Part shown: in pieces, positions 36,568 to 46,150 of the stretch
Layout: the number at the start of each line of letters is the position of its first letter
Numbering within the stretch: position 1 is the stretch's first letter
NCBI GenBank assembly: GCA_965232255.1
Contig: OZ246962.1
Location: 744,001 to 808,000 of the forward strand
Origin: Endozoicomonas sp965232255
Lineage (GTDB): Bacteria > Pseudomonadota > Gammaproteobacteria > Pseudomonadales > Endozoicomonadaceae
Direction: 5' to 3'
DNA: 64,000 nt
The notes under the pieces: generated by a model
What the model was told of the DNA's origin: nothing
The model's input: the letters and a program-made list of their open reading frames with translations, nothing else
Databases searched by the model: none
Translations under genes and position numbers: made by a program

Positions 36568-37986
36568 TTAGTATTTGTAATCGTTACCCTTGAAAGGGCC
36601 ATCAATTGGCACATTGATGTAACCGGCCTGTTCCGGTGTTAACCGGGTCAGAACGCCGCCAAATCCAGCCACCATATAAGCAGCAACTTCTTCATCAAGC
36701 TTTTTCGGCAGTACCGTTACAGCCAGTCTGTCAGGTTTTTCACTGGCAGGCAGGTCAGCAAAGCCGTTCTGATAAAGATGAATCTGGGCCAGCACCTGAT
36801 TAGCGAACGAACCATCCATAATGCGCGATGGGTGACCGGTGGCATTACCCAGATTCACCAGTCGACCTTCAGCCAGAAGGATCAGATGGTCATTGACCGG
36901 CCCTCTGATAATCTTGTGCACTTGAGGCTTGACCTCCTCCCACACCCAGTTCTCACGCATAAAGCGAGTATCGATCTCCGTATCAAAATGCCCAATGTTG
37001 CACACCACGCAACCGCTTTTCAGTGCCTTGAGCATATACCGGTCACAGACATGCACATTGCCAGTGGTGGTCACCAGCAGGTCAGTGGTGGCCAGCAGCT
37101 CCTTGTTGATGGCCGCTTCGGTGCCATCGTTAATGCCATTGAGATAAGGCGATACCACCTCAAAGCCATCCATACAGGCCTGCATGGCGCAGATTGGGTC
37201 CGCTTCCGACACCTTGACGATCATGCCCTCCTGTCGCAGCGAAGCAGCAGAGCCTTTGCCCACATCGCCATAACCGATCACCAGCGCTTTTTTGCCTGAC
37301 AGCAAATGGTCTGTAGCTCGCTTGATGGCGTCATTGAGGGAGTGGCGGCAACCGTATTTGTTATCGTTTTTGCTTTTGGTCACGGCATCATTGACGTTAA
37401 TGGCCGGCACCTTCAGGATGCCTTTGGCCAACATATCCAGCAGCCGGTGCACGCCAGTGGTGGTTTCTTCAGAAATACCGTGGATGCCATCAAGCAGCTG
37501 TGGATACTTGGCGTGCAGCAAGTAGGTCAGGTCACCACCATCATCAAGCACCATGTTGGCTTGCCAGGGTTTTCCTTGACTGTCGAGAGCGGTCTGCTCA
37601 ATACACCACCAGAACTCTTCTTCCGTCTCGCCCTTCCAGGCAAATACCGGAATACCCTCGGCGGCAATGGCCGCTGCGGCGTGATCCTGGGTAGAGAAGA
37701 TATTGCAGGACGACCAGCGCACCTGCGCGCCAAGAACGACCAAGGTTTCGATCAGCACAGCGGTCTGGATGGTCATGTGAATACAGCCCATGATCCTGGC
37801 CCCCTTAAGCGGCTGTTGATCACGGTACTTGGCGCGGATCGCCATCAGGGCAGGCATTTCACCTTCGGCAATCTCAATCTCCCTGCGCCCCCACGGAGCC
37901 AAGGAAATATCAGCCACTTTGAAGTCCGACGATGTTATTGTTTGCAGTTTGGGAATACGGCTTGCCACATCAAGGTTAGCGCTCAT
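36568..37986 (-). CDS. ahcY: S-adenosylhomocysteinase
   Basis: AhcY splits SAH to adenosine and homocysteine, relieving product inhibition of methyltransferases. Motifs: GCIHMTIQTAVLIETL, SSCNIFSTQDHAAAAIA, VLDDGGDLT, the NAD fold VIGYGDVGKGSAASL, and the C-terminal lysine/tyrosine tail GPFKGNDYKY. The ATG at 37986 (MSANLDVASR) has GAGAAGACTT before it and gives 472 residues; the longer in-frame start at 38022 is rejected. A strong palindrome lies ~60 bp upstream. Confidence 0.95.
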   Translation of the reverse strand: MSANLDVASRIPKLQTITSSDFKVADISLAPWGRREIEIAEGEMPALMAIRAKYRDQQPLKGARIMGCIHMTIQTAVLIETLVVLGAQVRWSSCNIFSTQDHAAAAIAAEGIPVFAWKGETEEEFWWCIEQTALDSQGKPWQANMVLDDGGDLTYLLHAKYPQLLDGIHGISEETTTGVHRLLDMLAKGILKVPAINVNDAVTKSKNDNKYGCRHSLNDAIKRATDHLLSGKKALVIGYGDVGKGSAASLRQEGMIVKVSEADPICAMQACMDGFEVVSPYLNGINDGTEAAINKELLATTDLLVTTTGNVHVCDRYMLKALKSGCVVCNIGHFDTEIDTRFMRENWVWEEVKPQVHKIIRGPVNDHLILLAEGRLVNLGNATGHPSRIMDGSFANQVLAQIHLYQNGFADLPASEKPDRLAVTVLPKKLDEEVAAYMVAGFGGVLTRLTPEQAGYINVPIDGPFKGNDYKY

Positions 37987-38044
37987 AAGTCTTCTCGCTG
38001 TGCATAAGAACCAAATCAGCATTCAGCCTAGCAGCGCGCCAAAT

Positions 38045-38068
38045 CTATATCAATAAATGTTGATATAG
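38045..38068. promoter_or_regulatory. palindromic operator upstream of ahcY (candidate SahR-type site)
   Basis: CTATATCAA-N6-TTGATATAG is a perfect 9-bp inverted repeat. Its size and AT-rich core fit an ArsR-family operator, and the ArsR-methyltransferase gene is nearby. A weaker copy lies upstream of that gene (40422-40445). Confidence 0.65.
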
Positions 38069-38130
38069 AGTTATTAGAGTGTCACAAGCACTGCCTAAGC
38101 ATATTGTCCGGCGTATTGTCCAATGATGGT

Positions 38131-39294
38131 TTACAGGGATGCCGATTTTCTGAGCAGCTCCGCTTTATCAGTGCGCTCCCAGGTGAACTCGGACTCCTCC
38201 CGGCCAAAATGACCATAGGCAGCAGTTCCCTGATAAATGGGCCGCTTGAGGTCAAGCATTTTTACCAGTCCGCCAGCGCGCAAGTCGAAATGCTCGCGAA
38301 TTAACTCAACGATGCGCTCATCACTGATTTTGCCGGTTCCGAAGGTGTTGATGGCAATGGAAGTGGGTTCAGGAACCCCAATGGCATAGGAAACCTGAAT
38401 TTCACAACGCTCGGCCAGACCGGCAGCGACAATATTTTTAGCCACATAGCGCCCGGCATAAGCTGCCGAGCGGTCAACCTTGGACGGGTCTTTGCCTGAG
38501 AACGCGCCACCACCGTGGCGTGCCATGCCACCATAAGTATCAACAATGATCTTGCGCCCGGTCAGGCCGCAGTCGCCCACTGGCCCACCGATCACAAAAA
38601 CGCCCGTTGGGTTGATGTGGTATCTGGTTTGCTCATGAAGCCAGCCCTGGGGAAAAACCGGTTTGATAATCTGCTCCAGCACCTCACGACGAATGTCCGC
38701 CAGAGAGATATCCGGCGAATGTTGGGTGGAGAGCACTACCGCATCGACGCCGACAACCTTGCCGTGGTGATCGTAACGCATGGTGACCTGGCTTTTGGCA
38801 TCCGGGCGCAGCCACGGTAGTACGCCATTTTTACGCAACTGCGCCTGACGCTTGACCAGTTCATGGGCGTAGTGGATGGGTGCCGGCATCAGCACTGGCG
38901 TTTCACTGTTGGCGTAGCCAAACATCAACCCTTGGTCGCCAGCACCCTGCTCCCGTTCGTCGGTTGCATCCACCCCCACGGCAATATCCGGCGATTGCTT
39001 GCCAATGGCATTGAGTACCGCCACGGACTCGCCATCAAAACCCAGGTCGCCGTGGCTGTAACCAATGCTCGTCACCACTCGTCGCACCAGCTCTTCAATA
39101 TCGACATAGGTGCTGGTACGCACTTCACCGGCAACAATAACCATGCCGGTTTTTACCATGGTTTCAACGGCTACCCGAGCGTGAGGATCGTCCTTGATGA
39201 TGGCGTCCAGAATAGCATCGGAAATCTGGTCAGCAATTTTGTCCGGATGCCCCTCAGATACAGACTCCGAGGTAAATAGCGAATACTCAGACAT
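38131..39294 (-). CDS. metK: S-adenosylmethionine synthetase
   Basis: MetK makes SAM from methionine and ATP. Motifs: TSESVSEGHPDKIADQISDAILD, GAGDQGLMFGYA, GGPVGDCGLTGRKIIVDTYGG and GGGAFSGKDPSKVDRSAAYAGRYVAKN. The ATG at 39294 (MSEYSLF) gives 387 residues, near the family norm of ~384; the frame runs open further upstream to 39522 but this would overlap the regulator gene and lacks family support. AAGAGGG stands upstream. It begins 49 bp after the ArsR-methyltransferase gene, as in Pseudomonas. Confidence 0.96.
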   Translation of the reverse strand: MSEYSLFTSESVSEGHPDKIADQISDAILDAIIKDDPHARVAVETMVKTGMVIVAGEVRTSTYVDIEELVRRVVTSIGYSHGDLGFDGESVAVLNAIGKQSPDIAVGVDATDEREQGAGDQGLMFGYANSETPVLMPAPIHYAHELVKRQAQLRKNGVLPWLRPDAKSQVTMRYDHHGKVVGVDAVVLSTQHSPDISLADIRREVLEQIIKPVFPQGWLHEQTRYHINPTGVFVIGGPVGDCGLTGRKIIVDTYGGMARHGGGAFSGKDPSKVDRSAAYAGRYVAKNIVAAGLAERCEIQVSYAIGVPEPTSIAINTFGTGKISDERIVELIREHFDLRAGGLVKMLDLKRPIYQGTAAYGHFGREESEFTWERTDKAELLRKSASL

Positions 39295-39343
39295 AGCCGT
39301 TGAACCCTCTTGCATGGAATGACTTCGCCGGCATAAGGATAGG

Positions 39344-40312
39344 TCAACGTCTTGATTCGGGAAGAAAAAATCGCCTGACCTGAATCTGAAAACCGTTGCG
39401 CAACCCTTGGTACTGAGCCTCGCCTGCCAGCAATCCGGCTTTGTCAGCCCACTGCGCCAGCTCCTGGGCGCTAAACCCCAGCCACAGATCACCGCAAGAC
39501 TCGCGAACCCAGTCCTGATCATGATGGCTCAGGTCACTGATGAACAGGCTGCCACCGGGCTTGAGCAATCGGCCAGACCACTTGAAAATGTCCGCCGGGC
39601 TAGGCACATGATGCAGCACCATATTGACCACAATGCAATCGAATGCACCGGTCATATTGCCCAGCGTATGCATCTCCCCGTGGGTAAAGATGACATTGCT
39701 GATCCCCTGCTCCCTGGTCAGCGTCCGAGCGCAAGCGAGCATTTTTTCTGAGTTATCGAGTGCGTAAACCAGCTTGAACCCGCTGGCCAGAGTACTCAGA
39801 AACTCCCCTTCACCTGGCCCTAGCTCCAGGGCCAGACTGTGCTCTGGAAAGATCGTGGCATCGATCAGACCGGCCACAGTATCAGCATAAAGCTGATGCT
39901 CGGCGATCAGCTCCTGGTGCTGGCGAAACTCCTGGACATTGCGGGCAAAAAAAGCCTGGGACAACTCCGAGCGCTGCTGGCCAAGCACCTGCAAGCGCTG
40001 CACCAACTCATCCGGTAGCGACAAACTATCAACAGCCTGAAACAGTGCCCGCACCACACCATCAAGGTGTCCATCCACCGGTGGCAGGGCACGGCGATAG
40101 AAAATCGTATTGCCTTCCTTGCGCGTCGAAACCAATCCCGCTTGTAACAGCACCTTCAAATGGTGGCTCATGGCCGGCTGACGCACGGCAAACACCGCAC
40201 TGAGTTCCAGCACGCTGATGGACTCCGTACTCAAAACCCTGAGAATCTGTAATCTCAGCACATCACCGCCAGCTTTACTCAGGGCAGCTAGTCGCTCGAA
40301 AGCATCAGTCAA
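39344..40312 (-). CDS. ArsR-family regulator fused to a SAM-dependent methyltransferase domain (SahR-like)
   Basis: The 322-residue protein has a winged helix ArsR domain at ~1-90 (LRLQILRVLSTESISVLELSAVFAVRQPAMSHHLKVLLQAGLVSTRKEG) and a class I methyltransferase fold at ~145-300 (LALELGPGEGEFLSTL, VYALDNSEKMLACA, FDCIVVNMVLHHVPSPADIF). Homologues next to metK, such as PA0547 in P. aeruginosa, belong to the group described as SahR, which senses SAH and controls methionine-cycle genes. The neighbourhood metK, ahcY, metF and tkt matches. Whether the methyltransferase domain is catalytic or a SAH sensor cannot be told from sequence. Confidence 0.88.
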   Translation of the reverse strand: MTDAFERLAALSKAGGDVLRLQILRVLSTESISVLELSAVFAVRQPAMSHHLKVLLQAGLVSTRKEGNTIFYRRALPPVDGHLDGVVRALFQAVDSLSLPDELVQRLQVLGQQRSELSQAFFARNVQEFRQHQELIAEHQLYADTVAGLIDATIFPEHSLALELGPGEGEFLSTLASGFKLVYALDNSEKMLACARTLTREQGISNVIFTHGEMHTLGNMTGAFDCIVVNMVLHHVPSPADIFKWSGRLLKPGGSLFISDLSHHDQDWVRESCGDLWLGFSAQELAQWADKAGLLAGEAQYQGLRNGFQIQVRRFFLPESRR

Positions 40313-40687
40313 CGCTAAATATCCTTGTTGCTATTTTTTCTTCCCCGGTATATCCGGTTCGTGCCCGGCAGCTACCTTACTTCCGGCAACCGCGATGCTG
40401 AAGTCTAGCAAGCGGCAAAATCTGCATCAAAAAATTTTTATATTCTGCAAATAAACACATCAAAGCAAATCCCTGAACTATATTAACGCATCGCTTTATG
40501 ACCCGCGTCTGAGGATGTTGCGAAAGGGGCACTCATGGCCAGGAGTCGAAGAACTCTCACTCTCTTTCCGGAAAAATAGCAGGCGGATTCACACCACCGT
40601 TCGTCCTGATTACCTTTTTAGTGGGCGCGCACTGCTGTGTGCGTGTGTGCCTGTGGCCGTCGCCATCAGGAGGCAAAAAAGTAAGCC
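40313..40687. other. divergent intergenic region between the SahR-like gene and the nucleotide translocase
   Basis: 375 bp, AT-rich in the middle (40420-40500). It holds the degenerate palindrome above and should contain promoters for both directions. No gene is seen. Confidence 0.5.
40422..40445. promoter_or_regulatory. degenerate copy of the ahcY palindrome upstream of the ArsR-methyltransferase gene
   Basis: CTGCATCAA-N6-TTTATATTC matches 13 of 18 arm positions of the 38045-38068 palindrome with the same 6-bp spacer. It is ~110 bp before the regulator's start, a position suited to autoregulation. Weak alone. Confidence 0.35.
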
Positions 40688-42130
40688 GTGAAGAATAAAT
40701 CCCTTGCCAAAAATGCAGCCAACAGAGCAAGCCCCATGCTCTGTCTGCAAATTGCCATGATGGCCTGCTGCACCCTCAACTTTGACATACTCTGGAACCT
40801 GAAAGAGTCGCTGCTGATCACGCGACTTGGTGTCGAGGTAATCCCCTTTATCAAGCTGGCGGTGGTGATGCCGGTGGCGTTTTTCTTTTTGATCAGTTAC
40901 AGCTTTCTGGTCAACCGGCTGCACAAACGCACACTGTTTGCCGTAGCCCTGATACCGTTTCTGGTCTGGATGCCGCTGTTCTCCCTGGTGATTTATCCCA
41001 ACCTTGACCAGTTTGCCCTGACCAGTGCCTTTGAGCGGCTCTCGCCATTGATTCCGGAGCATCTGCAATACATTGTTGGCGTTATTTATTACTGGCCGCT
41101 GACTCTGTTCTTTGCTCTGGCTGAGCTTTGGGGCTCGGCGGTGATTTGTATTCTCTTCTGGACGGCAGTAAACGATTTTCACAATACCCAAAGCGCCACC
41201 CGGCAATACCCCCTGATCACCATGATTGGCAGCAGTGCCTCTATTATCTCCGGTCCGTTGCTCTACTACTGTGTGGCCAGGGAGGTGACGACGCCTGACC
41301 TCGGGTGGCAGGAAAGCCTGAAAACCCTGTCGCTGGTATTTGTCCTGATTGGTCTGCTGATCCTGATCCTCAATGACTATTGCTACCGGTTGACGCCCAA
41401 AAAGCCGTTAGGCATTCGCCAGAGCCCGACAACCCGTTTACCTCTGATAGCCAGCGCCCGTTATCTGCTTCGCTGTCCGTACCTGGCCAGCATCGCCCTG
41501 GTGATGCTGGCTTACTGCGTGGCCATCAACATGGTGGAGCTGGCATGGAAAAGCCAACTGGTGGCGCAGTTTCCCAGCGAGGCAGACTACTCCATGTTTA
41601 TGGGTAAAGTAGCGCTGATCAACGGCGTTGGCAGCCTGATCTGCGGCCTGTTGACACCACTGCTGCTGAGCCGCAGCTGGTGGGCGGCGGCATTTGCCAC
41701 GCCCATTATTTTAAGTGCTACCGCACTGCCTTTTTTTCTCCTGGCGCTGTCCCAACAGGCGCAGGTGACCTTTTTGGGCATCTGCTGCATAGATTTACCC
41801 ATGGTCGGCTTGCAGATTGGTATGTACTGTCACGCGCTGGGGAAATCGGCCAAACACACGTTGTTCGATGCTACCAAGGAGATTACTTTTGTGCCCCTGG
41901 ACGCTGAGCGCAAGTACAAGGGCAAAGCCGCCATTGAACTGGTGGTCAGCCGGGTCGGCAAGTCCGGCAGCTCTTTTTTTCAACAGATACTTATTACGGT
42001 ATGCGGTTCGCTGAGTCTGGCCATGTCCTGGCTGGCGGCAGCCTTTATGTTGGCCATTGCGCTATGGCTGATTGCCATCCGACACCTTGGGCGCCACTAC
42101 CACGAGCGCTACGGACAGCCCGATCACTGA
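40688..42130 (+). CDS. TLC/NTT-family ATP/ADP (nucleotide) translocase
   Basis: The 480-residue membrane protein matches the ATP:ADP antiporter family of Rickettsia (Tlc), Chlamydia (Npt) and plastids. The hallmark is at ~385-430: SAKHTLFDATKEITFVPLDAERKYKGKAAIELVVSRVGKSGSSFFQQ. In the N-terminal half, FDILWNLKESLLITRLGVEVIPFIKL and the FWTAVNDFHNTQSATRQYPLI region also fit. About 12 hydrophobic segments are visible. Members either exchange host ATP for ADP or import nucleotides or NAD; substrate cannot be assigned here. The start is a GTG at 40688, the first codon after an in-frame stop, with AGGAGG at rather long spacing (~14); an ATG at 40736 is an alternative. It stands alone before tkt. 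Confidence 0.92.
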   Translation: MKNKSLAKNAANRASPMLCLQIAMMACCTLNFDILWNLKESLLITRLGVEVIPFIKLAVVMPVAFFFLISYSFLVNRLHKRTLFAVALIPFLVWMPLFSLVIYPNLDQFALTSAFERLSPLIPEHLQYIVGVIYYWPLTLFFALAELWGSAVICILFWTAVNDFHNTQSATRQYPLITMIGSSASIISGPLLYYCVAREVTTPDLGWQESLKTLSLVFVLIGLLILILNDYCYRLTPKKPLGIRQSPTTRLPLIASARYLLRCPYLASIALVMLAYCVAINMVELAWKSQLVAQFPSEADYSMFMGKVALINGVGSLICGLLTPLLLSRSWWAAAFATPIILSATALPFFLLALSQQAQVTFLGICCIDLPMVGLQIGMYCHALGKSAKHTLFDATKEITFVPLDAERKYKGKAAIELVVSRVGKSGSSFFQQILITVCGSLSLAMSWLAAAFMLAIALWLIAIRHLGRHYHERYGQPDH

Positions 42131-42226
42131 AAGACCGTGCTGTACAGAGTGTTTTCACTTCACGCCTGAGGGCTTAGAATAGCGCCCGAATTTAACCAGA
42201 CTGGATATTCAGGAGCACCAATCCCC

Positions 42227-44224
<1,998 letters not shown>

Positions 44225-44274
44225 TGGCTTTAGATTGTTATGGGTAAAACCCCATAGGTGATCCAACTATCTCA

Positions 44275-44309
44275 AAAAACGGCAGAAGACTTACGTCTTT
44301 TGCCGTTTT
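44275..44309 (+). terminator. rho-independent terminator of tkt
   Basis: AAAACGGCAGAAGAC pairs with GTCTTTTGCCGTTTT across a TTAC loop, with one unpaired G, followed by TT and an AT-rich run. Confidence 0.85.
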
Positions 44310-44633
44310 TTATTGGCAGACACCTGCGGACACCTTGGTAATTACTGCCTGCGCCGGTAGCGCCATCTATTTATCGCCAGTCTTTTTTGTGAAAGAATCA
44401 TCCACAGCCGAATAGACCATTCAACGATGTAGCCTCCTGCTGTTCTGCCGCAGTAAGCAGGTCTCCCTCCCCAGAATGACATTCACTGTCGTTTACATCT
44501 CAAGGCGCTACAACGACTCGGCTCTTAACCTGACATATCGATTTTTACACCATGTTTATAACGGGCAACTGCCACGCCTGGATAGGGACAACTCGTCCTG
44601 CGGGTAGCTGCCGGATAACACGAGCCTGAATTA
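44310..44633. other. intergenic region and leader before the Bcr-type exporter
   Basis: 324 bp with several short imperfect inverted repeats (CTGCTGTTCTGCCGCAG; CGTCCTGCGGG). It presumably holds the exporter promoter. No gene or known riboswitch was recognised. Confidence 0.4.
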
Positions 44634-45902
44634 ATGACGACAACCCCCCAGTCTCAAATGGGTATGGACAAGCGTGAACGCCTGCAACTGATTCTCACTC
44701 TTGGCGTGCTCACATCACTTGGGCCTTTGGCCATTGACCTTTACCTGCCAGCCATGCCGGCCATCGCCAAAAGTATGGGTGAGCCACTAAGCCGGATACA
44801 GTACACCCTGAGTGCCTATACCATCGGTTTTGCCCTTTCCCAACTGATTTATGGGCCATTGTCAGACCGGTTCGGGCGCAGGATAGTGATGTTCCCCGGT
44901 ATCATTGGTTTTATGCTGGCCAGCATTCTGGCAGCACTTTGTACCACTGCCAACGAGCTGATTGTTGTCCGGGTGCTTCAGGCACTGTCAGCAGCAGCCA
45001 TACTGGTGACCATTCCGGCCATGATTCGGGATATTTTTCCCAAAGAGCAGATGGCCAAGGCGCTCTCCTCAACCCTGATGGTGATGACCGTCGCACCGCT
45101 GATCGCGCCACTGCTGGGCGGCCAGATTCTCAAGCATTTTGGTTGGCAGCATCTGTTCACCTTCCTGGCCATCATGGCTGGTTTAACGCTAATCCTGGCA
45201 TCGTTTCGGATCAAGGAAACGCTGTCTGTAGAAAACCGGCTGAACGTTCCGCCAATACAGCTGATCATTAACTACGGCAATATTATCAAGAACCGTCAGG
45301 CCATCGGCTGCATGCTCTGCCACGCTTTTTTCTTTGGCGGCATGTTCGCTTTTATCTCGGGTTCACCCTTTGTCTACATCGAACTGTTTGGGATAGCCCC
45401 TGACCACTATGGCCTATTGTTTGCCATCAACATTGTCGTTATGGGCATCACCAACTTGGTGAATATTCGCCTGGTTAGCCGGTTTAAACTGCTGGCGATT
45501 CTCCGAACCGGGAGTGCCATGGCCGCTTTCTTCTCCCTGATATTGCTGTTGTGTGCGGTTACCGGCTTTGCTGGTTTGCTTGGTCTGATAATCCCGATTG
45601 CCTGCTACATCGGCTGCATTAGCTTCACCGGACCAAACTCCAACGCCCTGGCACTGTCCTACTTTCCCAGGTCCGCCGGTTCGGCCAATGCACTGGCCGG
45701 CGCGCTGCGTTTCACTATAGGTGGTATCTCTTCAGGACTGGTGGGCTTTTTTCATAATGGCACTGCCATTCCAATGGCAGCCATTATGGCTTGCTGTGGC
45801 GTGCTATCGGTAGCAGCGCTGACCATGACAACCATGAAAAAAGATGACGACAGCAAAGGATTTGAAGGTCCGACGCCTTTGGATACCGCCAAGGCCGGTT
45901 AG
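44634..45902 (+). CDS. MFS drug exporter, Bcr/CflA family
   Basis: The 422-residue 12-TM transporter has the Bcr/CflA signature: TSLGPLAIDLYLPAMPAIAKSM near the N-terminus, motif A in YGPLSDRFGRRIVM, VRVLQALSAAAILVTIPAMIRDIF, and MTVAPLIAPLLGGQIL. The family exports bicyclomycin, sulfonamides, chloramphenicol or cysteine. The specific substrate is not evident. It marks the left border of the accessory island. Confidence 0.9.
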   Translation: MTTTPQSQMGMDKRERLQLILTLGVLTSLGPLAIDLYLPAMPAIAKSMGEPLSRIQYTLSAYTIGFALSQLIYGPLSDRFGRRIVMFPGIIGFMLASILAALCTTANELIVVRVLQALSAAAILVTIPAMIRDIFPKEQMAKALSSTLMVMTVAPLIAPLLGGQILKHFGWQHLFTFLAIMAGLTLILASFRIKETLSVENRLNVPPIQLIINYGNIIKNRQAIGCMLCHAFFFGGMFAFISGSPFVYIELFGIAPDHYGLLFAINIVVMGITNLVNIRLVSRFKLLAILRTGSAMAAFFSLILLLCAVTGFAGLLGLIIPIACYIGCISFTGPNSNALALSYFPRSAGSANALAGALRFTIGGISSGLVGFFHNGTAIPMAAIMACCGVLSVAALTMTTMKKDDDSKGFEGPTPLDTAKAG

Positions 45903-46150
45903 CAGTGCTTATCGGCAAATACCCCAGCCGTCCGGGATGCCCAATAGACCGCATACCGCCGACTCTCCAGATGCCCGGTAAGTTGGCGGATTGCCCGAAT
46001 ATATTTGTGGTTGGTTTGTTGTTGGCAGATTTTATTTTCAGCAGGACTGTCAGAACAAATTTTCATCACGACACGAACGGGACTACTGCGGATAGTCCCT
46101 GAACATTACCCAACCTATAATCCGCAAATTTCCGCTCAATTTGGCAAACT

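Noticed and set aside
37987..38130. SAH or SAM riboswitch upstream of ahcY/metK
   Set aside because: I looked for the conserved cores and pairing but saw only the protein-type palindrome at 38045-38068.
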